Position numbers and translations under genes: made by a program
NCBI RefSeq assembly: GCF_029277305.1
Contig: NZ_CP119526.1
Strand: one strand, 5' to 3'
DNA length: 64,000 nt
Origin: Guptibacillus hwajinpoensis
GTDB taxonomy: Bacteria > Bacillota > Bacilli > Bacillales > Guptibacillaceae
The notes under the pieces: model-generated
What the model saw: the letters and a program-made list of their open reading frames with translations, nothing else
Database searches by the model: none
Told to the model about the DNA's origin: nothing
Shown: one piece after another, positions 1 through 8,100 of the stretch
Layout of the letters: each line of letters opens with the position of its first letter
How positions within the stretch are numbered: the stretch's first letter is position 1

Positions 1-39
1 GTGAGTGTACCACTTGTTGGGGGTGAACGGCATGATTGA
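1..39 (+). CDS. liaS: C-terminal end of sensor histidine kinase LiaS (partial)
   Basis: The first 12 codons of the window read VSVPLVGGERHD and end at TGA (37-39). An I/V-x-V-P-L tail is how many histidine kinase ATPase domains end. The stop overlaps the liaR start by 8 bases, as expected for a translationally coupled sensor-regulator pair. Only the tail is visible, so the assignment rests on the adjacent liaR and on this tail. Confidence 0.55.
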   Translation: MSVPLVGGERHD

Positions 40-664
40 AGTATTGTTTGTCGATGATCATGAAATGGTAAGGATCGGAGTTTCCTCGTATTTATCGGCT
101 CAGCCTGATATTAACGTTGTAGCAGAAGCGGATAATGGTAGTGAAGGTGCAGAACTTGCCCTATCCCTTCGTCCGGATATCATCTTAATGGACCTCGTGA
201 TGGGAGAGATGGATGGAGTCGAAGCGACGAAGGTGATTATTGAACAATGGCCAGAAGCAAAAATAATTATTGTAACTAGTTTTCTTGATGATGAGAAAGT
301 GTATCCGGCACTTGAAGCGGGCGCGACAAGTTATATGCTAAAAACATCAAAAGCAGTTGAAATCGCGAATGCGATTCGCAAAACGTTTCATGGTGAGTCC
401 GTTCTTGAGCCAGAAGTAACTGGCAAAATGATGACACGCATGCGCCATCGCTCAAAGACATTACCACATGAAGAACTAACTGATCGAGAAACCGAGATCC
501 TCATGCTGATGGCTCAGGGTAAAACGAACCAGACTATTGCTGATGAGTTGTTTATTGCTCTTAAAACAGTGAAAGTTCATGTAAGTAATATTCTTGGGAA
601 GCTTGAAGTCCACGATCGCACCCAGGCAGTTATCTATGCGTTTAAAAATAATCTCATAAAATAA
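32..664 (+). CDS. liaR: LiaR, NarL/LuxR-type response regulator of the cell-envelope stress system
   Basis: This 210-residue regulator has an N-terminal receiver domain (acidic pair in VDDHEMVR, phospho-acceptor Asp in ILMDLVMGEMDG, Lys in MLKTSK) and a C-terminal LuxR-type helix-turn-helix (LTDRETEIL through KTVKVHVSNIL). The whole protein follows B. subtilis LiaR closely, including the start MIEVLFVDDHE. In that family LiaS phosphorylates LiaR in response to envelope stress such as lipid II cycle inhibitors. I placed the start at the ATG at 32 because GGGGGTGA lies just upstream; the GTG at 5 has no such site. A Rho-independent terminator follows. The liaF and liaI genes are not in view. 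Confidence 0.9.
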   Translation: MIEVLFVDDHEMVRIGVSSYLSAQPDINVVAEADNGSEGAELALSLRPDIILMDLVMGEMDGVEATKVIIEQWPEAKIIIVTSFLDDEKVYPALEAGATSYMLKTSKAVEIANAIRKTFHGESVLEPEVTGKMMTRMRHRSKTLPHEELTDRETEILMLMAQGKTNQTIADELFIALKTVKVHVSNILGKLEVHDRTQAVIYAFKNNLIK

Positions 665-677
665 ACAGGATAGAAAA

Positions 678-712
678 GAAGCAAAACAGTAGCTGTTATT
701 GCTTTTTTTTTT
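678..712 (+). terminator. Rho-independent terminator of liaR
   Basis: The arms AAGCAA-ACAG and CTGT-TTGCTT form a hairpin that is followed by a run of ten T residues, immediately after the liaR stop. Confidence 0.8.
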
Positions 713-872
713 GCCCTAATTTCTTATGTCAGTTTTTTCTTAAGATATGGGTATAGTAAGCGAAAATTCCGAAAATTCTTGTATATCCTTGTCGAAATAG
801 GACGAAAGTATAGGTATTATATACTATTTCCGACTTGTAACCGCTTCATAATAAAATCTTATGTTTAGACTG

Positions 873-901
873 TTTACAAAGCTTCAAATCCCTATTATAA
901 T
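873..901 (+). promoter_or_regulatory. Sigma-A-type promoter of the YitT-family gene
   Basis: TTTACA (873-878) and TATAAT (896-901) are separated by exactly 17 bases and lie about 50 bases upstream of the ATG at 950. The -10 is perfect and the -35 has one mismatch. Confidence 0.75.
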
Positions 902-949
902 CCCGATTGTGCTAATGAAACGAAAACAAAACAACGGGAGGGATAATAG

Positions 950-1798
950 ATGCTTCATCACATCAAAACTTATCTGCTAATTACTTTGGGGGCGCTCGGT
1001 GTTGCTACCCATGTTCATTTTTTCTTATCTCCTAATAGCCTTGCGACGGGGGGAGTCAGTGGTTTGTCGATCTTGATGAACCATCTAGTCCCAGATTTTT
1101 CCGTCGGTATGTTTATGATTATTTTGAACGCAGTGCTTTTGTTAGTTGGAATTCTGTTTCTCGGTCCTAAATTCGGTGTTAAAACCATATATGCAAGTTT
1201 TGCTCTATCACTTGCTGTTTGGGCGTTTGAACGATTTATCCCTGTAACTGAACCATTTAGTCAGGATATTCTAATTCAACTGATTATCGGACAGTGTATT
1301 GCTGCTGCTGGTATGGGGCTTGTCTTTCATCAGAAAGCTTCAACAGGAGGTACTGATATTATTGCGATGATTTTAAATAAATACTTCTCAATGGAAGTTG
1401 GGAAAGCTGTTCTTATTTCGGATATTTCAATTGCGTTATTCTCTGTTGCTCTATTCGGACCAGAAATCGGTATGTATGCGATCTTCGGCGTTATTCTTAA
1501 TGGGTTAGTGATTGATTATACTCTTCAGACTTTCGAGGCGAAGAAAGAAATCGTCATTATTAGTAAAGAAAGCGAAATGATTCGTGCATTTATCGTAGAG
1601 GAAATTGGCAAAGGTGCAACGATTCATACCGCACGTGGTGCCTTTACTTCAGATGAAAAAGAAGTGATTACAACAATCCTTGGTAGAAAAGATCTTCTCA
1701 AATTGAAAAAGCATGTTGGTGCGGTTGACCAAAAAGCCTTTATTACTGTTCACAGTATGAAAGAAATTCTTGGACAGGATTTTAAGTCACTCGCATAA
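950..1798 (+). CDS. YitT-family membrane protein (DUF161 + DUF2179)
   Basis: This 282-residue protein has about five hydrophobic membrane segments in the first 190 residues (YitT/DUF161) and a soluble C-terminal DUF2179 domain (KKEIVIISKES to the end, with GATIHTARGAFTSDEK typical of that domain). Related B. subtilis paralogues are YitT, YpjC, YqfU, YvjA and YxkD. Their transported substrate is not established. The start follows GGGAGGG at 936-942. A strong sigma-A promoter precedes it and a bidirectional terminator follows, so it is a single-gene unit. Confidence 0.85.
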   Translation: MLHHIKTYLLITLGALGVATHVHFFLSPNSLATGGVSGLSILMNHLVPDFSVGMFMIILNAVLLLVGILFLGPKFGVKTIYASFALSLAVWAFERFIPVTEPFSQDILIQLIIGQCIAAAGMGLVFHQKASTGGTDIIAMILNKYFSMEVGKAVLISDISIALFSVALFGPEIGMYAIFGVILNGLVIDYTLQTFEAKKEIVIISKESEMIRAFIVEEIGKGATIHTARGAFTSDEKEVITTILGRKDLLKLKKHVGAVDQKAFITVHSMKEILGQDFKSLA

Positions 1799-1806
1799 CT
1801 AGAAAT

Positions 1807-1838
1807 AAGCCCCTTTACAATTCGTAAAGGGGCTTTTC
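1807..1838. terminator. Bidirectional terminator between the YitT and TspO-like genes
   Basis: A 12-bp stem (AAGCCCCTTTAC with its complement) around a 5-base loop sits between two convergent genes. T runs lie on both sides, so it can serve both. Confidence 0.85.
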
Positions 1839-2570
1839 TTATGACTTTCTTGACTTAAAAGTGTAGACAATCGTAATGATGAAAATAAAGGCTGCAAGTG
1901 TGAAAGAGGAGTAAACGACGAGTGGCACATCTGCATTTTGGTTTTTGATTCCTATACCAACGAAAGCCCACACAAATACTAGTGGATACACCCAATCATT
2001 CTCATTCTTTAGAAAGACAAGTGCTAGGATTGTTGCGACAAGTAACAGAAGAACTGTCCAGATTGAATCTGAAATGCCGAACCCATCCCAATTTACATAG
2101 GTAAGGTAGTAGCTAATATTTGCGATAGTAGCTACACTAATCCAGCCGAGGTAAACAGAGAAGGGAAGAAGATCAAGAAATGATGCACCTGCTGTTTTTA
2201 CGCTAACATAAAGACGGATCAGTGTAATGAGTAATAAAAGCATTACAATGACTGATAGGCCAAAGAATTCATAATGCCACATGAAAATCCAGAGCGTATT
2301 TAATAGTGAGCTTAATACAAATAGTCCACTCGTTTCTTGGTAGATCGGTAATTTTCGACGACTGGCTGGGAATTGGCGAATGACCCATATTCCAAGAAGG
2401 ATATAAATAAGTCCCCAAATACTAAAAACGTAACCGGCAGGTGTGAAGAGAACGTTAAGCTTATTTGAAATCTCACCGGTCGTTTGGCCGTTTAAAGGTA
2501 AGCTGTTGGCAAGACCGTTTACTGTTACAACAAGTAGATATGCTGCAAGATTAATAAGAAATTTGCCCAT
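1839..2570 (-). CDS. TspO/MBR-related tryptophan-rich membrane protein
   Basis: This 243-residue hydrophobic protein has about seven membrane segments. Tryptophans are concentrated in the loops (FSIWGLIYILLGIW, LNTLWIFMWHYEFFG, YVNWDGFG). It resembles the longer tryptophan-rich sensory protein relatives rather than the classical ~160-residue TspO. The family binds tetrapyrroles or sterols in other organisms, but no function can be assigned here. I chose the ATG at 2570 because the reading frame upstream of it consists of the AGGAGG Shine-Dalgarno sequence itself. The gene is convergent with the YitT gene. Confidence 0.7.
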   Translation of the reverse strand: MGKFLINLAAYLLVVTVNGLANSLPLNGQTTGEISNKLNVLFTPAGYVFSIWGLIYILLGIWVIRQFPASRRKLPIYQETSGLFVLSSLLNTLWIFMWHYEFFGLSVIVMLLLLITLIRLYVSVKTAGASFLDLLPFSVYLGWISVATIANISYYLTYVNWDGFGISDSIWTVLLLLVATILALVFLKNENDWVYPLVFVWAFVGIGIKNQNADVPLVVYSSFTLAAFIFIITIVYTFKSRKS

Positions 2571-2615
2571 TCGAATCCTCCTCTTCAAAAAATGATTCTT
2601 TGTAGATGGTACTAT

Positions 2616-2688
2616 AAAGCTTCAGCATCCTGAAGCGGAAATCAAACGCTATACAGGAAAAGTAAGAATGTCTATGAAAAGAGCTTTT
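2616..2688. repeat. Truncated copy of the MITE-like dispersed repeat
   Basis: The sequence CTGAAGCGGAAATCAAACG followed by a terminal arm like AATGTCTATGAAAAGAGC matches the right half of the copies at 40.6 kb and 60.5 kb. The left terminal arm is not recognisable. It occupies the gap upstream of the TspO-like gene. Confidence 0.6.
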
Positions 2689-2768
2689 AGAAATTTGCTA
2701 CAGTACATACTATTCCTTCTTTAAGAGTGGCATAACCTCTTATTTATATGCGTTAACACATAGTCATA

Positions 2769-2801
2769 AAAAATACCCACTCCATAATGGAGCGGGTATT
2801 T
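2769..2801 (-). terminator. Terminator downstream of the YfmJ-like gene
   Basis: The arms AAATACCC-ACTCC and GGAGC-GGGTATTT form a hairpin just beyond the stop of the minus-strand oxidoreductase gene. On that strand it is followed by a T-rich stretch. Confidence 0.75.
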
Positions 2802-2805
2802 ACTA

Positions 2806-3837
2806 TTAACGATTTGGAAGCGTTGCGTATTCTGGATCTGCTACTTTAACAAGCTGTTTCCCAACATTAGTCCCCTCGAAAAGGCCAAGGAATGCATCAG
2901 GAACATTTTCGAATCCTTCTACAATCGTTTCTTCGTATTTCAATTTACCTTCTTGCAGCCATTTACCTAGTTGCTCAGCGCCTTCATTGAAACGATCGGA
3001 GTAATCATTTACAACGAAGCCTTTCATAAGTGCGCTAGATTGAATCAGTTTCGTTTGAACGCGAGGGCCAAGGTCAGCTTCTTTGTTATTATATGAAGAT
3101 ATAGCACCACAAACAGGAATACGTGCAAATTTATTTAGTAAGCTAATGGCTGCATCACCAATTTCTCCACCAACGTTTTCATAATACACGTCAATACCAT
3201 TTGGGCAAGCATCTTTTAGAGCTTTGTAGACATCCTGTGTTTTGTAATTAATTCCTTCGTCAAACCCAAGCTCATTTTTAATATAGTCGATTTTGTCATC
3301 TGAACCAGCTATTCCTACTACACGGCAACCTTTGATCTTAGCAATCTGACCGACTACCGAACCGACAGCACCAGCAGCACCTGAAACAACTACTGTTTCT
3401 CCTTCTTTCGGCTGACCAATATCGAGTAGTCCGAAGTATGCAGTCTGTCCAGGCATTCCAAGAATACCAAGATGTGTAGTAATAGGTGCTACGTTTGGAT
3501 CGATCTTACGAAGGTGTTTCTCATTAGCTACAGTATACTCTTCCCAGCTAAGATGACCGATTACAATATCACCCTGGTTAAATTGTGACGATTTTGATTC
3601 AGTTACTTCTGCTACAACTCCACCGTTAAGTGGCTCGTTAATTTGAAAAGGTGCTACATATGACTTGGCATCTCTCATACGTCCTCTCATGTACGGATCA
3701 ACAGTAAGGTATAACGTCTTGAGAAGCACCTCACCGTCTTTGGGGGTTGGCATATCCGCTTCAACGAAGTTAAAGTTCTCCATTGATGGCATACCTTCTG
3801 GTCGTTTTGCTAGATGAATCTGTCTTTGCTTAGTCAT
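2806..3837 (-). CDS. yfmJ: NADP-dependent MDR-superfamily oxidoreductase (YfmJ-like)
   Basis: This 343-residue zinc-independent medium-chain dehydrogenase belongs to the leukotriene B4 dehydrogenase / curcumin reductase group. An N-terminal GroES-like domain (TVDPYMRGRM) is followed by a Rossmann domain with VVSGAAGAVGSVVGQIAK near residue 150 and a YYENVGG motif near 220. Such enzymes reduce activated carbon-carbon double bonds with NADPH; the natural substrate is unknown. A GGAGGG site precedes the ATG. A 14-bp perfect palindrome lies 23 bases upstream of the start and may be an operator. Confidence 0.82.
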   Translation of the reverse strand: MTKQRQIHLAKRPEGMPSMENFNFVEADMPTPKDGEVLLKTLYLTVDPYMRGRMRDAKSYVAPFQINEPLNGGVVAEVTESKSSQFNQGDIVIGHLSWEEYTVANEKHLRKIDPNVAPITTHLGILGMPGQTAYFGLLDIGQPKEGETVVVSGAAGAVGSVVGQIAKIKGCRVVGIAGSDDKIDYIKNELGFDEGINYKTQDVYKALKDACPNGIDVYYENVGGEIGDAAISLLNKFARIPVCGAISSYNNKEADLGPRVQTKLIQSSALMKGFVVNDYSDRFNEGAEQLGKWLQEGKLKYEETIVEGFENVPDAFLGLFEGTNVGKQLVKVADPEYATLPNR

Positions 3838-3859
3838 TCCTTATCCCTCCAATTATGAT

Positions 3860-3873
3860 TGAATGTTCATTCA
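3860..3873. promoter_or_regulatory. Candidate repressor operator upstream of yfmJ
   Basis: TGAATG-TT-CATTCA is a perfect palindrome of the kind bound by TetR-family repressors. It lies between a plausible promoter (TTTAAT, 17 bases, TATGAA on the minus strand) and the Shine-Dalgarno sequence of yfmJ. No regulator gene is adjacent. Confidence 0.45.
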
Positions 3874-4076
3874 CTTCATATCTAAGATGATTTCTCTATT
3901 AAACGGTACCATAATTTAATAAAGGTGATCAAAGTTTTAGCCTTTTTGATTTTTGATTTAGATTAGGTGATAGATAAAGGTAAGAGAAGGTAGTCATCAC
4001 ACATTTGTTAAGTCTTTACCATTGAACAGAATGTATGTGTTTGGATATGCTAACGATAGAAATGGAGGGATCCAAT

Positions 4077-4784
4077 ATGGAAAGCAGTAAAGGGAAGGGC
4101 TGGATAATGAAGCAAACGTGGGATGATCTTTTGTTCCTTCATTGGCCTGTTGATGCTGCGTGGCTACAATCACTTCTTCCTTCTGAGCTTGAAGTAGATA
4201 CGTTTGATGGGCTTGCCTGGATTGGTATTGTTCCATTTGAGATGAACCGAATTAGATTTAGAGGGTTTCCGGCTGTGCCATTTGCTTCTCGTTTGTTAGA
4301 ACTTAATGTTCGTACGTACGTCAGATATGGTGATAAGCAGGGTGTATACTTTTTTAGTCTTGATGCAAGTTATATGCCAGGAGTGTTTATCGCAAGGAAG
4401 GCTTTCCACCTTCCATATTTTAAAGCAGATATGGTTAAAAGAAAGAAAAGCCAACAGGTGGACTTTAGCTCGTCTCGAACTCATAAGGGTGTTAGGGAAG
4501 CAACGTACCATATTAAGTATCAACCTACTTCTGAACCATATGAAGCGAAGAAGGGAGATCTTGATTTCTGGTTAACTGAACGAGATCGATTGTTTATCGT
4601 TCGAAACGGAAGCGTACTTCAAGGTAAAATTCACCATGATAAATGGCCCCTTCAACATGCCAAAACTGATGTTCTTCTTGATACGTTATCGGATCATTAT
4701 GGCTATAAAGAGGATCAGGTCATCACTCACTTTTCAGAATCTGTTACTACTTATTTGTGGCCCTTTGAAAAAGTGACTAAATAG
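4077..4784 (+). CDS. yqjF: YqjF-family protein (DUF2071)
   Basis: This 235-residue soluble protein has the DUF2071 signatures WDDLLFLHWPVD near the N-terminus, DGLAWIGIVPFEM near residue 50, and LELNVRTYVRYGDKQGVYFFSLD near 85. The family folds like acetoacetate decarboxylase, but no reaction has been established for the Bacillus members. The ATG at 4077 is preceded by GGAGGG (4064-4069); the upstream in-frame start lacks one. It is a monocistronic gene with a strong terminator shared with convergent rarD. Confidence 0.8.
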   Translation: MESSKGKGWIMKQTWDDLLFLHWPVDAAWLQSLLPSELEVDTFDGLAWIGIVPFEMNRIRFRGFPAVPFASRLLELNVRTYVRYGDKQGVYFFSLDASYMPGVFIARKAFHLPYFKADMVKRKKSQQVDFSSSRTHKGVREATYHIKYQPTSEPYEAKKGDLDFWLTERDRLFIVRNGSVLQGKIHHDKWPLQHAKTDVLLDTLSDHYGYKEDQVITHFSESVTTYLWPFEKVTK

Positions 4785-4785
4785 A

Positions 4786-4814
4786 AAAACCCACATCAGA
4801 ATGTGGGTTTTTCT
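4786..4814. terminator. Bidirectional terminator between yqjF and rarD
   Basis: An 11-bp stem AAAACCCACAT/ATGTGGGTTTT with a CAGA loop and flanking A and T runs lies between two convergent genes. Confidence 0.85.
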
Positions 4815-4817
4815 TCA

Positions 4818-5759
4818 TTAAGATAACGAATGCTTTTCTTGAAAAACTCGAGGCTCCATGCGGCGGAATAATCTTGTGCGAGAAAGGGTGAAGATTAGTA
4901 GAGCTGCCCAGATTAACACAAAGCTAATAAAGTGAGCTGAGGTAAATGTCTCCTCATACAAAAACACTCCCTGAATCAACATAAGTGTTGGGGCAATGTA
5001 TTGTAGAAAACCAATCATAGAAAGAGAGATTCGGTTAGCCCCAGTCGCAAAAAGCAATAACGGTACGGCTGTTACAATACCAGCACCAAGTAGAAGGGCA
5101 AGAATCATAGTGTTTTCAACGTAGAGTGCATCACCTATGTTATGACGGACGCTCATAAGGTAAATTAATGCAAAAGGAGTAATGAACAATGTTTCAATGG
5201 TAAGCCCAGTTAGTGCACCAAGTTTGGCCTTCTTTTTCAACAAACCATAAATACCAAAGCTTAGGGCGAGAACTAATGATACCCATGGTATTTCACCGAA
5301 GCGAAAGACCAGATTTAGCACACCTACTGCCGCAAGTCCGAATGAGATCATTTGCCAGAAGGACAGACGTTCTTTCAAGAATAGAATTCCAAGTAGAACG
5401 CTAATTAGCGGGTTAATATAATAACCGAGGCTCGTTTGTATAACATGATCATGATTGACTGCCCATATAAAAGCGTACCAATTGATTGTAATAAACAGTG
5501 ATGCGAATATAATTGCTGTGAGCTTCTTTGGTTTTCGTAGTATTAAAATGAGTTCTTTTTGAAAAGATGATAGTTTTCCTAGCACGAGAAGAATAACAAT
5601 CATAAAAACGAAAGACCAGATAATTCGATGAGCGAGCACTTCTTCAGATGGTACAGTGGCAACTAGTTTCCAATAAAGAGGGAGAATTCCCCACAGAAAG
5701 TAAGCACCCGCTCCTGCTACAATCCCGATTGTGTGATCTTGATCAATTCCCGCCTTCAT
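4818..5759 (-). CDS. rarD: RarD, EamA-superfamily membrane transporter
   Basis: This 313-residue protein has ten predicted membrane helices in two EamA halves. The N-terminal signature GAYFLWGILPLYWKL and the sequence SEEVLAHRIIWSF are typical of RarD. The family belongs to the drug/metabolite transporter superfamily; the substrate is not known (chloramphenicol sensitivity was reported for Pseudomonas RarD). I selected the ATG at 5759 since GAGGGA lies 6 bases upstream, whereas the TTG two codons earlier would abut it. Confidence 0.85.
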   Translation of the reverse strand: MKAGIDQDHTIGIVAGAGAYFLWGILPLYWKLVATVPSEEVLAHRIIWSFVFMIVILLVLGKLSSFQKELILILRKPKKLTAIIFASLFITINWYAFIWAVNHDHVIQTSLGYYINPLISVLLGILFLKERLSFWQMISFGLAAVGVLNLVFRFGEIPWVSLVLALSFGIYGLLKKKAKLGALTGLTIETLFITPFALIYLMSVRHNIGDALYVENTMILALLLGAGIVTAVPLLLFATGANRISLSMIGFLQYIAPTLMLIQGVFLYEETFTSAHFISFVLIWAALLIFTLSRTRLFRRMEPRVFQEKHSLS

Positions 5760-5882
5760 AGGCAATCCCTCGTTTCAGTAAGTTTCACTTTTATTAGTTT
5801 AGCTTCCTTTCCATTTCATTACAACGATAATGGGCTGAGGTTTAAGACATAGACTAGTAATGAGATAGTGAGGAGGATGCAG

Positions 5883-6584
5883 ATGAATCGAAACGATCGA
5901 ATCATATTGGATCAAAAAGTAGGCGATGTGACGGGTAATGGTGTTCCTGATATCGTTGTTCTGACCGGTACAAAGCCATATGGGAGTGATACACCGTTCG
6001 TGGATCAGGTCGTGTTAATGATAAAAAATGGTGCTACTGGAGTAGAATCATCTTTTGCTTTGCCAGGAAGTAGTGGATACAATCCCACACTATATCTAGG
6101 GGATTTTACTGGGAATAAAGTGAACGAAATCCTTGTGCGTTCTGACTCTGGTGGTAGTGGTGGAATTACGTATGACTTCTTATACTCTTACTTTAATCAA
6201 TCGCTTACATTATTATTTGATCAGGAAAGTTTCTATAATGCCTTTTCGTACGGTGTTAAGTATCTAAATGATTATCAAGCTAAAGTAGAAAATAAAACCT
6301 TACAGAAAACTTATATTGTGAGTCTTCTATATAAAGGTGAGGAGTATCTTTCGGAAGTTTACAATGAAGATGGCACATTAAAAGTACCAGTTCAGGGTGA
6401 TGTGTTACCACCAGGAGGGGTGTATCCAATTGATTTGCAAAGAGATGGAGTTAATGAATTACTGATTTATCAGAGGGTGATCGGGAGATACAATGCGGAT
6501 GGGCTGGGCTTTCTTTCAACACCTATCCAGTGGAAAGAAAACCGTTTTGTCCCTATGTATCAAACGCTTTGTATTTTCGGATAG
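5883..6584 (+). CDS. FG-GAP/VCBS-like repeat protein of unknown function
   Basis: This 233-residue protein has no signal peptide. It contains Asp-rich loops such as DVTGNGVPDIVVLTG, DFTGNKVNEILVRSD and DLQRDGVNELLIYQ, which look like calcium-binding FG-GAP/VCBS propeller repeats spaced along the chain. Similar small cytosolic proteins occur in other Bacillus genomes without a known function. The ATG at 5883 lies 6 bases after AGGAGG; two upstream in-frame starts overlap that site. It stands alone between convergent neighbours. Confidence 0.65.
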   Translation: MNRNDRIILDQKVGDVTGNGVPDIVVLTGTKPYGSDTPFVDQVVLMIKNGATGVESSFALPGSSGYNPTLYLGDFTGNKVNEILVRSDSGGSGGITYDFLYSYFNQSLTLLFDQESFYNAFSYGVKYLNDYQAKVENKTLQKTYIVSLLYKGEEYLSEVYNEDGTLKVPVQGDVLPPGGVYPIDLQRDGVNELLIYQRVIGRYNADGLGFLSTPIQWKENRFVPMYQTLCIFG

Positions 6585-6596
6585 TAACTATGTATA

Positions 6597-6614
6597 AGGG
6601 GGATCGCTCCCCCT
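6597..6614. terminator. Hairpin between convergent genes
   Basis: AGGGGGA-TCGC-TCCCCCT forms a 7-bp GC-rich hairpin between the FG-GAP-like gene and the minus-strand small gene. T runs are weak on both strands, so terminator function is likely but not certain. Confidence 0.5.
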
Positions 6615-6623
6615 GGAATTCTT

Positions 6624-6749
6624 TTATTGCTTTTCAAGAAGAGCTGCAAGTACGTGTTTCTTAAACTTCTCAGTCTTGCGTCCTTCAATATAACGTACAT
6701 CGTGTTTCTTAAGCTGTTCAACGTACCAGCCTTTGCTTGCGTAATGCAT
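6624..6749 (-). CDS. Small DUF2639 (YflJ-like) protein, 41 residues
   Basis: A 42-codon frame reads MHYASKGWYVEQLKKHDVRY at its start and ends in LAALLEKQ. The pattern GSKGWYV-x2-LK followed by a Lys-rich half matches the DUF2639/YflJ family of very short Bacillus proteins. AAAGGA lies 7 bases before the ATG on the minus strand, and a hairpin follows the stop. Function is unknown. It is easily missed because a longer spurious frame overlaps it. Confidence 0.7.
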   Translation of the reverse strand: MHYASKGWYVEQLKKHDVRYIEGRKTEKFKKHVLAALLEKQ

Positions 6750-6885
6750 CGAACCATCCTTTCTCTAATGAAAATTCTATAAGGAGTATTCTATAACCTT
6801 AACCGTGAACCATGTTAACATCTATCCCATAGTTGTGAAAAGGGGAAAAGGGAAATTCAATAGTAAGAATTTTCGTTTGTAAAAT

Positions 6886-6924
6886 ATGAGCCAAAATCAA
6901 GAAATCAACAATATGAGCTAACAT
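6886..6924 (+). repeat. 39-bp dispersed repeat, copy 1 (contains an 11-codon micro-ORF)
   Basis: This stretch differs at only two positions from 35729-35767. From its first ATG it reads MSQNQEINNMS followed by TAA. No Shine-Dalgarno sequence precedes it, so translation is doubtful. The surrounding gap (6750-7145) holds no other gene that I can support. Confidence 0.6.
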
Positions 6925-7002
6925 AGCCTATAAGAAAGAAAATTGAATTTCGTACCAGAATATCGGGATAAAATAGAGAGCAAAATAAAAGATTCGAAAC
7001 TT

Positions 7003-7037
7003 AAACCCTTTATCAGTTGATAAGGGGTTTCTTTTTA
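7003..7037 (+). terminator. Orphan Rho-independent terminator
   Basis: AAACCCTTTATCA and TGATAAGGGGTTT form a 13-bp stem (one G-T pair) with a 2-base loop, followed by CTTTTTAT on the plus strand. No annotated plus-strand gene lies directly upstream, which suggests a short transcript starting within 6760-7000. Confidence 0.6.
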
Positions 7038-7145
7038 TACAACTGGCACACCCTGTTAAAGGATAAACTGAAATGAAAGAGAATGTAAGTAACGTGTGGG
7101 TGTAATGTACCATCGTCACGCAATACTTCCAATGGAGGTTAGAAA

Positions 7146-8096
7146 ATGGATGGATCGATTTTAGTTCATGACCTTGTGAAAACATATAAAGGCGATGTAA
7201 AAGCTGTACAGGGAGTGAGTTTTGAGGTGGGTGAAGGGGAGTTCTTCGCTTTTCTTGGTCCAAATGGTGCTGGTAAATCGACAACAGTACAAATTCTAAC
7301 GACTCTAGTAAAGCCAACGTCCGGAACAATTCAAATCGGCGGAGTAAATGTAAGTGAGCAACCTGAAAATGTTAGATGGAATATTGGAGTTGCATTGCAA
7401 GAGACCGGCATCGATCCTGTTTTAAAAGGAAGAGAATTAATTGAAATGCAGGCAAGGCTATTTGGTTTCACCAAGAAAGAGGCAAAAGAGAGAGCTGCTG
7501 AGTTACTAACATTAGTGGATTTAAACGATGCAGCCGATCGACCGTGTGGTAAATATTCTGGTGGGATGAGGCGTCGTCTTGATCTCGCTTTAACATTAGT
7601 TCATAAGCCGAAAATTCTTTTTCTCGATGAACCTACTACTGGACTAGATCCTTCTAATCGAAAAGCAATTTGGAAAGAAATTAAGCGGTTAAATAAAGAA
7701 GAAGGAACGACTATTTTTCTCACGACGCAATACCTTGAAGAAGCCGATCAACTGGCGGATCGAATAAGCATTATTAACGAGGGCAAAATTGTTGCTTCTG
7801 GAAGTGCAGAAGAACTGAAAAGGACGCTCGGGTTTGATGCAATCCAGCTTGTCTTTCATGAGCCAGAAGAGGCAGAACGAGCAAGTGAGGTATTGCGTGA
7901 TATAGGCGAGAACATGGAACGATCGAGAGAAGAAGTGACAGTCTATACTGAAAATGGAACTCAGATTCTTTCTGAACTTGTTCGGATGCTCGATGAACAT
8001 CATCTTATACCGAAAACGTTAAACGTAATGCCCCCTTCGCTTGATGACGTATTTATTAATGTTACGAATGAACAAAAGGAAAAGGAGAGGGCGTGA
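7146..8096 (+). CDS. DrrA-like ABC exporter ATP-binding protein
   Basis: This 316-residue ATPase has Walker A GPNGAGKST near residue 38, signature YSGGMRRRL near 138, Walker B ILFLDEPTTGLDP near 158, and the C-terminal extension ending in LDDVFINVT that marks the daunorubicin-resistance (DrrA) subfamily. It should power the permease encoded 4 bases downstream, exporting a hydrophobic compound or drug. GGAGGT precedes the start. No regulator adjoins it, so the substrate cannot be inferred from context. Confidence 0.88.
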   Translation: MDGSILVHDLVKTYKGDVKAVQGVSFEVGEGEFFAFLGPNGAGKSTTVQILTTLVKPTSGTIQIGGVNVSEQPENVRWNIGVALQETGIDPVLKGRELIEMQARLFGFTKKEAKERAAELLTLVDLNDAADRPCGKYSGGMRRRLDLALTLVHKPKILFLDEPTTGLDPSNRKAIWKEIKRLNKEEGTTIFLTTQYLEEADQLADRISIINEGKIVASGSAEELKRTLGFDAIQLVFHEPEEAERASEVLRDIGENMERSREEVTVYTENGTQILSELVRMLDEHHLIPKTLNVMPPSLDDVFINVTNEQKEKERA

Positions 8097-8100
8097 GCGT

